64,000 nt of DNA from Archaeoglobus profundus DSM 5631 (GTDB lineage: Archaea; Halobacteriota; Archaeoglobi; Archaeoglobales; Archaeoglobaceae), in contig NC_013741.1 of the NCBI RefSeq assembly GCF_000025285.1, forward strand, positions 1,488,001-1,552,000, written 5' to 3'. Positions 43,294-51,494 of this stretch are shown here, piece by piece. A program made the position numbers and the translations under genes. Each line of letters starts with the position of its first letter. Position 1 is the first letter of the stretch. Below the pieces are notes generated by a model. It saw only the letters and a program-made list of their open reading frames with translations. It ran no database searches and had not been told where the DNA came from.

Positions 43294-44723
43294 TCGATCA
43301 CCACGTTCTTCGGCAAATCTTTAAGATACTTCAGCCATATCGAGCCTACTCTTAACCTGAAGGTCTTGCTGGGATGAGCACTCAAAAACTTCAAAAGTCC
43401 TTCGACGGCAGTTCTCAAAGCCTCTTCTTCCATCAATTCTGGAGGAGGTACTTCCGAATGTCCTGCAGGATAGGATTCCATCATCTCAGCCGGGACTACT
43501 CCGAAAGGCGCTTTAAGGTAGAAATCCGCCAAATCTCCTTCATCGCTCGAGATCACTATGTCATCATTCTCTATCTCTACATTGAGAACCCTATTCTGAT
43601 GTCTTCTAACAGCGGGTCTGTAGCAACTCTCTATCCCCGTATAGAAAAACGAGTGCTTTATGAAGGGATCGTAAGATTCCAAGAGATCTTCGTATTCTTT
43701 AACTATTCTCCAAGCTTTCAGTAAGTTGGGATGAACCCTTATTCTGCTCTCAACGAGCTCAAACAGCGTATTCTCTCTTATAGCCTGCTTAATTCTTCTA
43801 ATCTCCTCAAAGCTAACGTAAAGATTGTGTTCAGCTAAAAGTCTTTCTCTCTTCTCCTTTTCCATCTCTCTAAGTTCATCTGGTGTATATTTTATGCAAA
43901 CAGGGCAACTGCAAGGGAAATAATGTAGCTCTTCCAACTTCTTGGTTCCGTAAGGTGTTAGGTAACGATCGTCTTTAGCGTACAAGGCGTAGGCTGCCGA
44001 ATCGAACAAATCACATCCCAAAGCAACTGCTAAAGAGAACATCATCGGGTGTCCAGCGCCGAAGAGATGAACAACAGCATTTGAAGGCAGGACAGATTTG
44101 ACTTCCAAGATTATCCTAACAACATCCTGAAACCTGTATGTATCCATTAACGGAACTATTCCTCCTATTGCGTAAACATCTCCACCAATTTTTAGAGCTT
44201 CTTCGGCTGATTTCCTCCTCAAGTCCATGTGTGTCGATCCTTGGATTGGTAAAGCTAGAAGAGACTCTCCCTTATACTTGACAGCTTCCCTCTCCCTCTC
44301 CAACGTCACGGTCAAATCGTTCAAAGCGGTGTTATAATCGGCATCGGGTGGAGTCGGAATGTCCAGCGGGACTATTACATCTGAGCCTATTTCGGATTGA
44401 AACTTGAGTATCTCCCCGTTGCTAACCTCAACATCCCCGTACATCATAAGCTGATAGCTACCGCTGTCCGTCATCACCGGTAAATCAACACCCAACAGCT
44501 TGTGAACACCTTTTCCAATTGCTTCCTCTCTTCTTGTTCTGTAAAGAATGTATGCATTCGTTATAACCATCTGAGCGCCGAACTTCTTCAAATCTTTAGG
44601 AGGAATTAACTCTATATTCGGGTTAACTACTGGAAGTATAGTTGGGGTTTCAACAGTTCCGTGAGGTGTTTTGAACTTTCCAATTCTACCCATTACATCC
44701 TTGGCAACGATTTCGAAATTCAT
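43269..44723 (-). CDS. tgtA: Archaeosine tRNA-guanine transglycosylase TgtA
   Basis: 484 residues. MTDSGSYQLMMYGDVEVSNG carries the catalytic Asp and substrate loop, IPLDIPTPPDADYNTALNDL the second Asp, and FPCSCPVC with a later His binds zinc. The C-terminal half contains the archaeal C1/C2 domains. The final 30 residues (TFRLRVGSIWLKYLKD) lack a full PUA domain, which is carried by ArcS next door. It exchanges G15 of tRNA for preQ0. It starts the tgtA-arcS-TPD gene run. Confidence 0.93.
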   Translation of the reverse strand: MNFEIVAKDVMGRIGKFKTPHGTVETPTILPVVNPNIELIPPKDLKKFGAQMVITNAYILYRTRREEAIGKGVHKLLGVDLPVMTDSGSYQLMMYGDVEVSNGEILKFQSEIGSDVIVPLDIPTPPDADYNTALNDLTVTLEREREAVKYKGESLLALPIQGSTHMDLRRKSAEEALKIGGDVYAIGGIVPLMDTYRFQDVVRIILEVKSVLPSNAVVHLFGAGHPMMFSLAVALGCDLFDSAAYALYAKDDRYLTPYGTKKLEELHYFPCSCPVCIKYTPDELREMEKEKRERLLAEHNLYVSFEEIRRIKQAIRENTLFELVESRIRVHPNLLKAWRIVKEYEDLLESYDPFIKHSFFYTGIESCYRPAVRRHQNRVLNVEIENDDIVISSDEGDLADFYLKAPFGVVPAEMMESYPAGHSEVPPPELMEEEALRTAVEGLLKFLSAHPSKTFRLRVGSIWLKYLKDLPKNVVIECLDRKED

Positions 44724-44762
44724 ATCATCATGGGAGTTAAATGCATTTTAAATCTCTGTCGA

Positions 44763-45128
44763 TTAATCTATTCTTATCATCAGCCAACCGTTCTTGACTT
44801 TCGGGAACCTTATAAGGACGAATGTTCCCTTAACCTTCTTCCCATTAAGTCTGAATTTTATCTTGTCTTCACTCCTTTCGAGAAGCTCGTACTCACCCTT
44901 ATCGTATATTCTGACTATTCCTTTCCCGTAGCCGAATGGTATCTCACCTTCAAAATCCATGTAATCTACGGTGTGATCGAACGTCTGTATCGCCAGCCTT
45001 CTTTCACCTCTCTCGGGTATTCCTTTCTTAAGAACCCAACTCTTAGCTACCCCATCAAGCTCCAATCGGAAGTCGTAGTGATGTCCAGCCCTTTCAGCAA
45101 AATGTTCTTGAATGACGAACCTTGGCAT
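44763..45128 (-). CDS. Stand-alone DNA ligase D-type 3'-phosphoesterase
   Basis: 121 residues matching the phosphoesterase domain of LigD: FVIQEHFAERAGHHYDFRLE holds the His/His/Asp metal ligands, KSWVLKKGIPERGERRLAIQ and HTVDYMDFEGEIPFGYGKG the conserved loop, and GTFVLIRFPKVKNGWLMIRI the end. It trims 3'-phosphates or ribonucleotides from DNA ends. No polymerase or ligase domain is attached. It lies 14 bases after dnaG in the same direction, suggesting a shared DNA-maintenance transcript. Confidence 0.88.
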   Translation of the reverse strand: MPRFVIQEHFAERAGHHYDFRLELDGVAKSWVLKKGIPERGERRLAIQTFDHTVDYMDFEGEIPFGYGKGIVRIYDKGEYELLERSEDKIKFRLNGKKVKGTFVLIRFPKVKNGWLMIRID

Positions 45129-45142
45129 AAAAAAATTAAAAA

Positions 45143-46306
45143 TTAAAGCTGATCAAACGTGATGACTCTAACGTTTGTAGGCAGTTTGACAACGTTTCCC
45201 AATCTTACACCGACCAAGCAGGGAATCTCCTTCTTCGAAGCTATGTCTATCAGTCTCTGCGTTATGACCCCATCGAAAACTATCGCTTCAGCCTTCAAAT
45301 TTCCGTTTTTTAACGTCTTTACCAAGTCTCTTACCGGAATCTCCTTCACAACTTCACTGTTTTTATCGAGTATTCTTGCGATAAGCTTCCCCTCTATCTC
45401 CCTAACATGCCTCTTTATAGCCGTGATTAGATCAACTTTCTCCTGCTTTTCCTCTTCTCTTCTTTCTTCTCTCTCCCTGTTCTTGAGTGAGTGTAGCTGT
45501 TCAACTGGAACCTTATTCCTCAAAGCTTTAATTATCTCTTTAAGGGTTAGATTTTCAACCTCCTTTCCTTCTGGTGCCCTTGCAACATAGTCTATGTCTG
45601 CGACCTGCAATAGCTCTTTGAGTATCAAATCTCCACCCCTATCTCCATCCAGAAAAGCTGTTACAGTCTTCTTTTTCGAGAGCTCGACTATAGTTTTCGG
45701 TATGTTCGTTCCCTCTACAGCGATAACGTTCTTGATCCCGTGTCTTAAAAGATTTAAGACGTCAGCTCTACCCTCGACAACTATTATGGCATCGCTCTCA
45801 TCAATCGCTGGTCCTGCAGGTAACTTTTCGGGTCCGTACTCTATTATCTCCTCAGTTCTGACAGCCTGCCTTACCAATTCTACAATCTTTTCCGATTCGA
45901 TCTCTGGTTCTTCGAATAGCTCTCTCAGTATCTCCTTAGCCCTCTCAACTATCTTTTTTCTCTTGCTTGCTCTAACATCCTCTATCTTTGTGACCTTTAT
46001 CCTTGCCGAGCAAGGACCAACTCTTTCAATCGTTTCGAGCGCTGCAGCTAATATTGCCGTTTCTATTTTGTCCAAGCTTGAAGGAACCTTTATTTCACCG
46101 TAGCTCTTTCCTCCTCTGCTCTCTATCTTTACCTCTATCCTTCCTATCCTTCCTGTCTTTTGAAGTTCTCTCAAATCGAGATCGTCACCCAACAACCCTT
46201 CCGTCTGACCGAATATTGCTCCGACTACATCTGGCTTTTCAACAACACCATCCGCAACGATCTCTGCATGTATAAGATACTTCGTCGTATCGCTCGGCGC
46301 CTTCAT
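45143..46306 (-). CDS. dnaG: DnaG-type TOPRIM protein (archaeal DnaG)
   Basis: 387 residues, preceded by GGAGGACGGTGG. The TOPRIM core (about 165-245) has [20 protein letters not shown] with the catalytic Glu and [18 protein letters not shown] with the DxD pair. The N-terminus ([30 protein letters not shown]) and C-terminal region are those of archaeal DnaG, which associates with the exosome and poly(A) RNA and can prime DNA in vitro. A strongly charged Glu/Lys/Arg linker lies at about 275-292. Confidence 0.92.
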   Translation of the reverse strand: MKAPSDTTKYLIHAEIVADGVVEKPDVVGAIFGQTEGLLGDDLDLRELQKTGRIGRIEVKIESRGGKSYGEIKVPSSLDKIETAILAAALETIERVGPCSARIKVTKIEDVRASKRKKIVERAKEILRELFEEPEIESEKIVELVRQAVRTEEIIEYGPEKLPAGPAIDESDAIIVVEGRADVLNLLRHGIKNVIAVEGTNIPKTIVELSKKKTVTAFLDGDRGGDLILKELLQVADIDYVARAPEGKEVENLTLKEIIKALRNKVPVEQLHSLKNREREERREEEKQEKVDLITAIKRHVREIEGKLIARILDKNSEVVKEIPVRDLVKTLKNGNLKAEAIVFDGVITQRLIDIASKKEIPCLVGVRLGNVVKLPTNVRVITFDQL

Positions 46307-46393
46307 TTTACCACCGTCCTCCCTTTTATTCTTTTCCTTACTATCGCCCTCTTCTGGAGAGCCTACAATTCTTGGTAAAACAAGTATTTAAAC

Positions 46394-47272
46394 CTACCTT
46401 TCAAGTAGAACAACTCTGCTAACAACAGATTCATTCTTAATTTGATAGCCGGTAAGCTTCGAAATTTCTTCAGCAAACGTCTTCACATCACTGTGTTCTG
46501 GCATAGCCTCTCTGGGTAGTCTCAACCTCGAATAGCCCAGATACATGTAAGCTTTGACCTCTATAAAGTCGGGCTGAGCCAAGTTAACAAGAGGAGCGAA
46601 CTTTTCGGGGAAGTCGTTGTATCCCTTTATCACGGTAATTCTTAAAACCGTTCTGCAATCCTTATTCGCTAAAATCTTTAAGGATTTCAAAATGTTCTCC
46701 CAGAAGTTTTTGATAGGTCTGTTTAGCTTTATGTGACTCTCGGAGTCCCAAGCTGTTAAGCTTACGTAGAGCTGGGTGGGTTCAATTTTTTCAATCATTT
46801 CCGGATTTGTTCCGTTCGAAACTACAAATACGCTACCCCACTTCTTGTAAATGTCTACGAGTTCTGGTAAGTATGGATACAGGGTAGGTTCTCCTATAAG
46901 ACTTACGGCAAACTGATTGGGATTTTGAGCCTCTTCAAGCTTTCTTCTATTTACATCTGGATTTCCCCAGAAACCGCTAAGCTGTTTCCTGTGGGCTTTT
47001 ATACTCTCTTCAGCAATGAACTCTGGTGAATCCCAACCTTCCACATCTCTGAGTAATTCGAGGGGTCTCCAGCAGTGAACACAGTGCTGATTGCAGATTA
47101 AGGCTGGAGTCATCTGAAGACAGCGATGAGATTGAATACCGTAAAACTTCTGCTTGTAGCAAACACCCTCATCTTTTAACGACTTCTTGAGCCAGAAGCA
47201 TGGCTTTACTGCGGAATGCCTTCCAACTATCGCGTATCCCTTCAAATCTTTTAGCAACTTCTTCGGGATCAT
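46394..47272 (-). CDS. taw1: 4-demethylwyosine synthase (Taw1/TYW1), radical SAM
   Basis: 292 residues from the ATG at 47,272 (MIPKKLLKDLKGYAIVGRHS), the conserved family start; the frame stays open to 47,392, but that extension looks like unrelated toxin-gene residue. The radical SAM cluster is CNQHCVHC, and a further Cys set lies in AVKPCFWLKK, DEGVCYKQK and SHRCLQM, the second cluster that binds pyruvate. SLIGEPTLYPYLPELVDI and LSGFWGNPDVNRRK are family blocks. It makes the tricyclic core of wyosine at G37 of tRNA-Phe. Confidence 0.92.
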   Translation of the reverse strand: MIPKKLLKDLKGYAIVGRHSAVKPCFWLKKSLKDEGVCYKQKFYGIQSHRCLQMTPALICNQHCVHCWRPLELLRDVEGWDSPEFIAEESIKAHRKQLSGFWGNPDVNRRKLEEAQNPNQFAVSLIGEPTLYPYLPELVDIYKKWGSVFVVSNGTNPEMIEKIEPTQLYVSLTAWDSESHIKLNRPIKNFWENILKSLKILANKDCRTVLRITVIKGYNDFPEKFAPLVNLAQPDFIEVKAYMYLGYSRLRLPREAMPEHSDVKTFAEEISKLTGYQIKNESVVSRVVLLER

Positions 47273-47274
47273 AT

Positions 47275-47358
47275 CACTGTAAGTAATGACTTTGTGAATA
47301 TTACAGTTGTGAATCAGAAGCCCTGCGAAGCGGTAACAATTTTCGTAGGGATTGATAG
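47275..47358 (-). pseudogene. Possible vapC (PIN) tail remnant
   Basis: Between the antitoxin-like gene and taw1, a frame reads NPYENCYRFAGLLIHNCNIH and then KVITYSD, similar to the last helix and strand of PIN-domain toxins. No PIN N-terminus with the first Asp is present. I read it as the end of a deleted vapC fused in frame to taw1 by chance. Weak evidence. Confidence 0.25.
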
Positions 47359-47520
47359 TTAGTGAATTTTGGTGCCATGCTTTTCCAACCATAAGATCAT
47401 AGCTTCCTCGACTGCTTCGCTTAATGCACCTTTTTTATTACCCTTAACCTCCACAACTTTCATTCTGAAGAGTTTACCGATTTCCTCTCTTACGGTGACA
47501 TTGAATCTCATCTCACTCAT
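47359..47520 (-). CDS. VapB-like small antitoxin without an intact toxin
   Basis: 53 residues from the ATG at 47,520 (MSEMRFNVTVREEIGKLFRM). The product continues KVVEVKGNKKGALSEAVEEA and ends MILWLEKHGTKIH, the ribbon-helix-helix-like form of archaeal VapB-type antitoxins. A palindromic TATA block about 27 bases upstream gives a leaderless start and also faces the transposon gene in the other direction. A vapC should follow but only a short PIN-like tail is seen, so this may be an orphan antitoxin. A longer in-frame start at 47,562 is unlikely because it precedes the TATA box. Confidence 0.55.
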   Translation of the reverse strand: MSEMRFNVTVREEIGKLFRMKVVEVKGNKKGALSEAVEEAMILWLEKHGTKIH

Positions 47521-47539
47521 AAACACTACTGCACGATAA

Positions 47540-47553
47540 AGTTTATAAGCTTT
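47540..47553. promoter_or_regulatory. Symmetric TATA element serving two directions
   Basis: AAAGTTTATAAGCTTTT (about 47,538-47,554) contains a near-symmetric AAG-TTTATAAG-CTT core. It is about 26-27 bases from the GTG of the TnpB gene (47,571, plus strand) and about 27 bases from the ATG of the antitoxin-like gene (47,520, minus strand), the leaderless distance on both sides. Confidence 0.4.
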
Positions 47554-47570
47554 TACATCCAACTGCTATT

Positions 47571-48738
47571 GTGGAAGTGATAAAAAGTTACAGTGTTCCA
47601 ATGACTGCACCGAAAGATTTGGTGGAGGGATACTTCAAGCTGAGAAAAGTTGCATTAGAAGAAATATTCAAGCACGTTATGTATTCTAAGGCTGGAAAAG
47701 CACACTTAAAGTTTGATAAAGGCAAGAGAAAAGCATTGAGAGATAAACTGCTAAGGAACTGGAGATTTGCCAAGCACTACGTAGATTCAGCGATTAATTC
47801 TGTTGTGGGATTGGTGAAGGGATGGATTCAGTTGTATAATAGAGGTAAAGCAAAATCTAAACCTGAAATAACCAAAAAGTCAGTCTACGTTAAAACCACA
47901 CTGTTCTCAGTTAAGAATGGCAAAATTAGGATTACGATAGAGCCCAGAAAGAGATATCTCGAAGTAGATCTAACTAAATTCAATTACTTGCCGAAGGATT
48001 ACGATTCAATCGGTGGATTAATACTACAGGAGAATAGATTAATTATTACACAAGAAGAAAGTTGAGCCGATAAAGCCAAGGGATTATGCATCTTTTGACG
48101 TTAACTTAACGAATATCACGGGATTAATCAAAGGGAGAATTGTCAGATTCGATTTGAAGGAGCTTTACCACATCCACAGAGTTTACGAGGAAAAGAGAAG
48201 AAGAATTCAAAAACTAAGCAAAACAAAACCAAAAACTGCTAAAAAGCTTGTGCAGAAGTATTCTAAAAGAGAAAGAAATCGTTCGAGAGATTTGATGCAC
48301 AAAATAACAACTACAGTTGCAAGAGAACTCGCATCGATAAAGCATGGTGCAATCTTAGAAGATCTTAGAAACATCAAGGAGAGAATCCTTAATGGTAGCA
48401 AAGACTTAAACCGTAAGCTCTCTAAGTGGAATTGTAGAACTTTCCAGTTCATGCTCGAATACAAGTTAAAATGGTTCGGCTTGCCTGTCAAATACGTCAA
48501 CCCTTCAAATTCATCTAAAACCTGTCCCGTCTGTTCAGGCAGATTATCTGCCTATCGGGGCAGGTTGATGAAATGTAAGTGTGGACTCGTCCTTGATAGA
48601 GACGTTATCGCTTGCCTCAACCTTCGGATGTGGGGCTCCGGGGTTACCCCGAAGGGGGACGAGCCCTTGAAGGTTTCATCCTTCAAGGGTGATGTGTCTC
48701 AAAGCCTACATAGGCTTACTAATGCCTATGTAGGCTGA
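47571..48738 (+). pseudogene. tnpB: Frameshifted TnpB of an IS200/IS605-group (IS1341-type) element
   Basis: The first part (47,571-48,065) stops at a TGA; about 48,055-48,063 (a run of AAGAAGAAAG) the coding sequence continues in the +1 frame to 48,738. Joined, it is a TnpB of about 388 residues. RuvC motifs are all present: Asp in DYASFDVNLTNITGL, Glu in GAILEDLRNIKER, and the last Asp in DRDVIACLNL after a zinc finger (CPVC and KCKC). The active site is kept, so the shift may be recent, a sequencing error, or recoded. TnpB is an RNA-guided nuclease that favours transposon retention. No tnpA is nearby. Confidence 0.75.
48639..48736 (+). ncRNA. Omega-RNA-like 3' hairpin array at the end of tnpB
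   Basis: Three perfect hairpins overlap the tnpB end: CGGGG-TTA-CCCCG (48,639-48,651), CCCTTGAAGG/CCTTCAAGGG with a 6-base loop (48,664-48,689) and AGCCTACATAGGC/GCCTATGTAGGCT with an 8-base loop (48,703-48,736). TnpB guide RNAs derive from the 3' end of tnpB and the right end of the element, with the guide starting just past the last structure; stable stems here fit that scaffold. Confidence 0.55.
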
Positions 48739-48741
48739 ACC

Positions 48742-49057
48742 CCCTTTACTGAATGGTGAAGAAACACTCCCGTTCTCTCCTTAAGGTGGTTTATGGAATA
48801 GAATATAATTCAACCACCCTGAAAAGTTCTTCTTTGCCATTAAGATTCATTAAGAGGCCTTCACTCTGAGCAGCGTGCCACCACATCTCGGGCAGAGGCT
48901 TGTAGCTTTTTTCTCGTTCAACAAATAGACTCTACGATTTGCACCTATATTCCCTAGGAGTCCTCCTCCATTATTATTGTATTGTTGCAAATCAGAAGCC
49001 CTGCCTCTCATCATCACCGCTCAGGAGGGGAGTGTTTCTTCACAATTCTGTAAAGGG
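48742..49057. mobile_element. 316-base element with 30-base terminal inverted repeats
   Basis: The left end (48,742-48,771) and the reverse complement of the right end (49,028-49,057) agree at 28 of 30 bases; the inner half GTGAAGAAACACTCCC is identical. The interior has a minus-strand frame for a zinc-ribbon tail and no transposase catalytic domain, so this is a non-autonomous or internally deleted insertion sequence. It starts 3 bases after the tnpB stop. No clear target duplication is seen. Confidence 0.65.
48850..49011 (-). CDS. Zinc-ribbon fragment inside the 316-base element
   Basis: 53 residues, MRGRASDLQQYNNNGGGLLG to the end SLCPRCGGTLLRVKAS. The last 15 residues carry one CxxC knuckle; the rest is low in hydrophobics and looks like a linker. 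It resembles the C-terminal end of a transposase whose catalytic part has been deleted. It is probably a relic rather than a working gene, although a start codon (49,011 or 49,014) and stop exist. Confidence 0.35.
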   Translation of the reverse strand: MRGRASDLQQYNNNGGGLLGNIGANRRVYLLNEKKATSLCPRCGGTLLRVKAS

Positions 49058-49134
49058 CACGTTCATCATCACGGCTCAATCCCCGTAAGCTTCATCATCG
49101 AAACTGAATTTAGCACACCGCTAAAATACTTTTC

Positions 49135-50175
49135 ATGTTGCTCGTTAAAACCTTAAGGGGAATGGAGTACATTGCAGCTGATCATATAAGGGAAAAATTG
49201 GGAGATGTTAAGCTGGAGATAAGACCTTCAGGTTTCTTGGGATTGATCATAGTTCACTCCGACGAAATCGAGAAGATCAAAGACATTCCAGAGATAGAGA
49301 CGATAATTCCGATTAAGATAGTCTGCAAGGCTGATGTGGATGATATAGTTTCCAAGGCGGAGGAAATAGTTAAGGTTGCTGGAGAATTCAAGAGTTTTGC
49401 AATAAGAACTAAGAAGAGGGGTAAGAAACACAGCTTTACAAGTGCAGATATAAACATAAGGCTCGGAGCCAAAATTAAGGAGCTTACGAATGCGGAAGTC
49501 GATTTGGAGTTTCCAGAGAAAGCTATCTACGTTGAAATAATTGGCGACAACGCATACATAGGTGTTATTGAGGGTAAGGAAGAAAGGAGGAAGTACACGC
49601 CAGAGAAGGTAGATTCGAGAAAACTACTCAGCAAGATATCTCTCGTTCAGATGCCCTACTTGGAAGACATATCTGCCGCGAAGGAGATGGGTGAGAAGAT
49701 AGGAAGGTCTGCACAGGCTTTTGAAGTTAAAGAGTTGGTAATAGCTCCCTTCGGCTATGTGAATGCTTACGAGCTCGAAGCTTTCATAAGGGGTGTTAGA
49801 AGGGGGCAGTTCTCCAGACTGGAAATTCAGAAAAAGGCTTACGCAAGAGAGGTCAGGGAAGTGCCAGTTTATGTGCAGGATCTCTATCAGACTGCAAGGG
49901 ACAAGAGGAGGAAGAATAACATCTTAATAGTGACAGATCCCGTTGGAAAGCAGATTAAGGATGTCAAGGATGATTTGAAAAGAGATTTGAAGTATGCGGA
50001 TGAGGTCGTGGTTTTCATGGGGAGCAGGCAGGGGATTCCGAAAGGTATCTTTAGGTTGGCAGATTACGTCATAGATTTGGCACCTTACATAACCTTTGCA
50101 ACCGAACATGCGATTCCAGCAAGTATAATAGCTCTGATAAGCGTTTACGAGGAAGTGGAGGAGTCGACAGATTGA
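49135..50175 (+). CDS. THUMP-domain SPOUT-class RNA methyltransferase-like protein
   Basis: 346 residues. The N-terminal THUMP-like region (about 60-160: EIVKVAGEFKSFAIRTKKRG, KKHSFTSADINIRLGAKIKE, YVEIIGDNAYIGVIEGKEER) binds RNA. The C-terminal 170 residues (VKELVIAPFGYVNAYELEAF, then NNILIVTDPVGKQIKDVKDD, VVVFMGSRQGIPKGIFRLAD, TFATEHAIPASIIALISVYE) show the knotted SPOUT pattern. It belongs to the archaeal COG1818-type proteins. It probably methylates tRNA or rRNA; the target is unknown. The DUF2258 gene follows at once. Confidence 0.75.
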   Translation: MLLVKTLRGMEYIAADHIREKLGDVKLEIRPSGFLGLIIVHSDEIEKIKDIPEIETIIPIKIVCKADVDDIVSKAEEIVKVAGEFKSFAIRTKKRGKKHSFTSADINIRLGAKIKELTNAEVDLEFPEKAIYVEIIGDNAYIGVIEGKEERRKYTPEKVDSRKLLSKISLVQMPYLEDISAAKEMGEKIGRSAQAFEVKELVIAPFGYVNAYELEAFIRGVRRGQFSRLEIQKKAYAREVREVPVYVQDLYQTARDKRRKNNILIVTDPVGKQIKDVKDDLKRDLKYADEVVVFMGSRQGIPKGIFRLADYVIDLAPYITFATEHAIPASIIALISVYEEVEESTD

Positions 50176-50201
50176 TATATTTCCGAATCATATATTTTAA
50201 C

Positions 50202-50852
50202 ATGGCCGAGATGAGATTGAATACTGGATTGGTCATAGTCGGTGCTTATGCAGATAAGGTCAGAAGAACACTCTTTGCCCAATTGAAGGACAAGATTAAG
50301 GCTAAGGAGATAGATTCCAAGATGGTTGCAAAGGCTGCAGGAGATTTGAACAAGCTACTCTACGAGATATTTGTGAACAGGCTTAAGCTGGATAAGGGCG
50401 ATGTAGTAAGGATAGTTGTGGATTATGACGTTAGAGATGGTGAGGTCGTTTGGGATCTAGACTCTCTAAAGATAGAAGTTTTCAAGAGAATACCAGAAGA
50501 AGAGTATGCCGAAATCGTTAGGGAGAGCGTTAAGAGAATTGAGGAGCTTGAGGAGGTTGAAGAGGTTAGAATGAGAATTGAAAGAGTAGGTAAGACCGAT
50601 TTGGGCGATGTTGTTTATGAGGTAAGGGTTGGGGATGAGAAGGTAGGAGCTTTGGTTCTAACTCCATTAAATGGGGAAGGTATAGTTAGAGGTGCTTTGT
50701 TAAGGCCGAATCCAGTTATTATAGAGAGGGTTAAGGTTAGCATGGAGAACTTGGAGGAAGAGCTTTTGAAGGTCGTTGAGGAGAAGGGAAGAGTTACAGA
50801 GGAGGAAGAAGCTAGAAGGATTATTGAGGATATAGAAAGGATGAAGGCTTAA
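50202..50852 (+). CDS. DUF2258 archaeal protein
   Basis: 216 residues from the ATG at 50,202 (MAEMRLNTGLVIVGAYADKV); an earlier in-frame ATG at 50,172 overlaps the SPOUT gene and adds an unlikely hydrophobic leader. RRTLFAQLKDKIKAKEIDSK and LDKGDVVRIVVDYDVRDGEV are typical of this family, found only in archaea. The C-terminal half is alpha/beta with a charged helical tail. No catalytic motif is apparent. It is linked to the SPOUT gene, so an RNA-related role is possible. Confidence 0.75.
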   Translation: MAEMRLNTGLVIVGAYADKVRRTLFAQLKDKIKAKEIDSKMVAKAAGDLNKLLYEIFVNRLKLDKGDVVRIVVDYDVRDGEVVWDLDSLKIEVFKRIPEEEYAEIVRESVKRIEELEEVEEVRMRIERVGKTDLGDVVYEVRVGDEKVGALVLTPLNGEGIVRGALLRPNPVIIERVKVSMENLEEELLKVVEEKGRVTEEEEARRIIEDIERMKA

Positions 50853-50914
50853 CTGAATTGATTTATCATTCATTCCTCTTCCGCAGATGCATCCCATAAA
50901 CATCATGAACGAGA

Positions 50915-51023
50915 TTATGTGAAAGGGTAAGCAATATCTTGCAAAACTTCTCGTAAACTGTTTTTCTCCCTATCATCGTACACTACATGAGCATTTACGA
51001 CGCTATAAGCTTTTAGGAGTTCT
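50915..51023 (-). pseudogene. Possible nucleotidyltransferase-type antitoxin remnant
   Basis: A minus-strand frame without a proper start reads KELLKAYSVVNAHVVYDDRE and then KNSLREVLQDIAYPFT before a TAA (50,915-50,917). It resembles the C-terminal end of small MNT-type nucleotidyltransferases (…VVYDD…L). The rest of 50,853-51,142 shows no gene. Weak evidence, offered because three more toxin-antitoxin relics lie nearby or elsewhere in the window. Confidence 0.25.
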
Positions 51024-51142
51024 TTTTAAGTCCTTAGAATATTCCTTAGTAGTTTAGATGACTAATTCAGCAAGGCACATTTCAAAAATGTACTGGAGAT
51101 TTATCTGAAATATACATATATCCGAAGAATTAAGTAATTCTG

Positions 51143-51373
51143 ATGATTGGTAAAGTCGGAAAGAAAGGCGAGATATATGTGCCGAAAAAAGTCAGAAAAG
51201 AAGCCAATCTGAATCCTGGAGACGAAGTGCTGGTAGAAGTTAAAGGTAAGGAACTAATAATCAAGAAGAAAGAAAGCATTGTGGACGTGCTAATGGACGA
51301 AGCAGTTGCAAAAGTCTCACTCGATGAGATGCGGTCTATAAGAGAGAAAGTCCGCAAATTGCTGGAAATATGA
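51143..51373 (+). CDS. vapB: AbrB-type antitoxin (VapB)
   Basis: 76 residues. MIGKVGKKGEIYVPKKVRKE and ANLNPGDEVLVEVKGKELII form a swapped-hairpin AbrB domain that binds DNA and autoregulates; the C-terminal helix (DEAVAKVSLDEMRSIREKVR) would wrap the toxin. Its stop overlaps the vapC start (TGAAG/ATGAAG) by one base. TATA-like ATATACATATAT lies upstream. The toxin gene is interrupted by a transposon, so the antitoxin is probably free of its partner. Confidence 0.8.
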   Translation: MIGKVGKKGEIYVPKKVRKEANLNPGDEVLVEVKGKELIIKKKESIVDVLMDEAVAKVSLDEMRSIREKVRKLLEI

Positions 51374-51494
51374 AGGAGATTTTTCTCGATACCACGTACG
51401 TAATGCCTTTCTTCTATATGGACATAGACGTTAAAGGCTTTTCAAGGAAAAAGTACGCTGAACTGATTCGAAAATTCGATAGAATACATTTGAC

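Noticed and set aside
47273-47392. Intein-like C-terminal splice motif (GLLIHN followed by C) upstream of taw1
   Set aside because: No intein N-terminal blocks or endonuclease are present, and the stretch fits a PIN-domain tail better.
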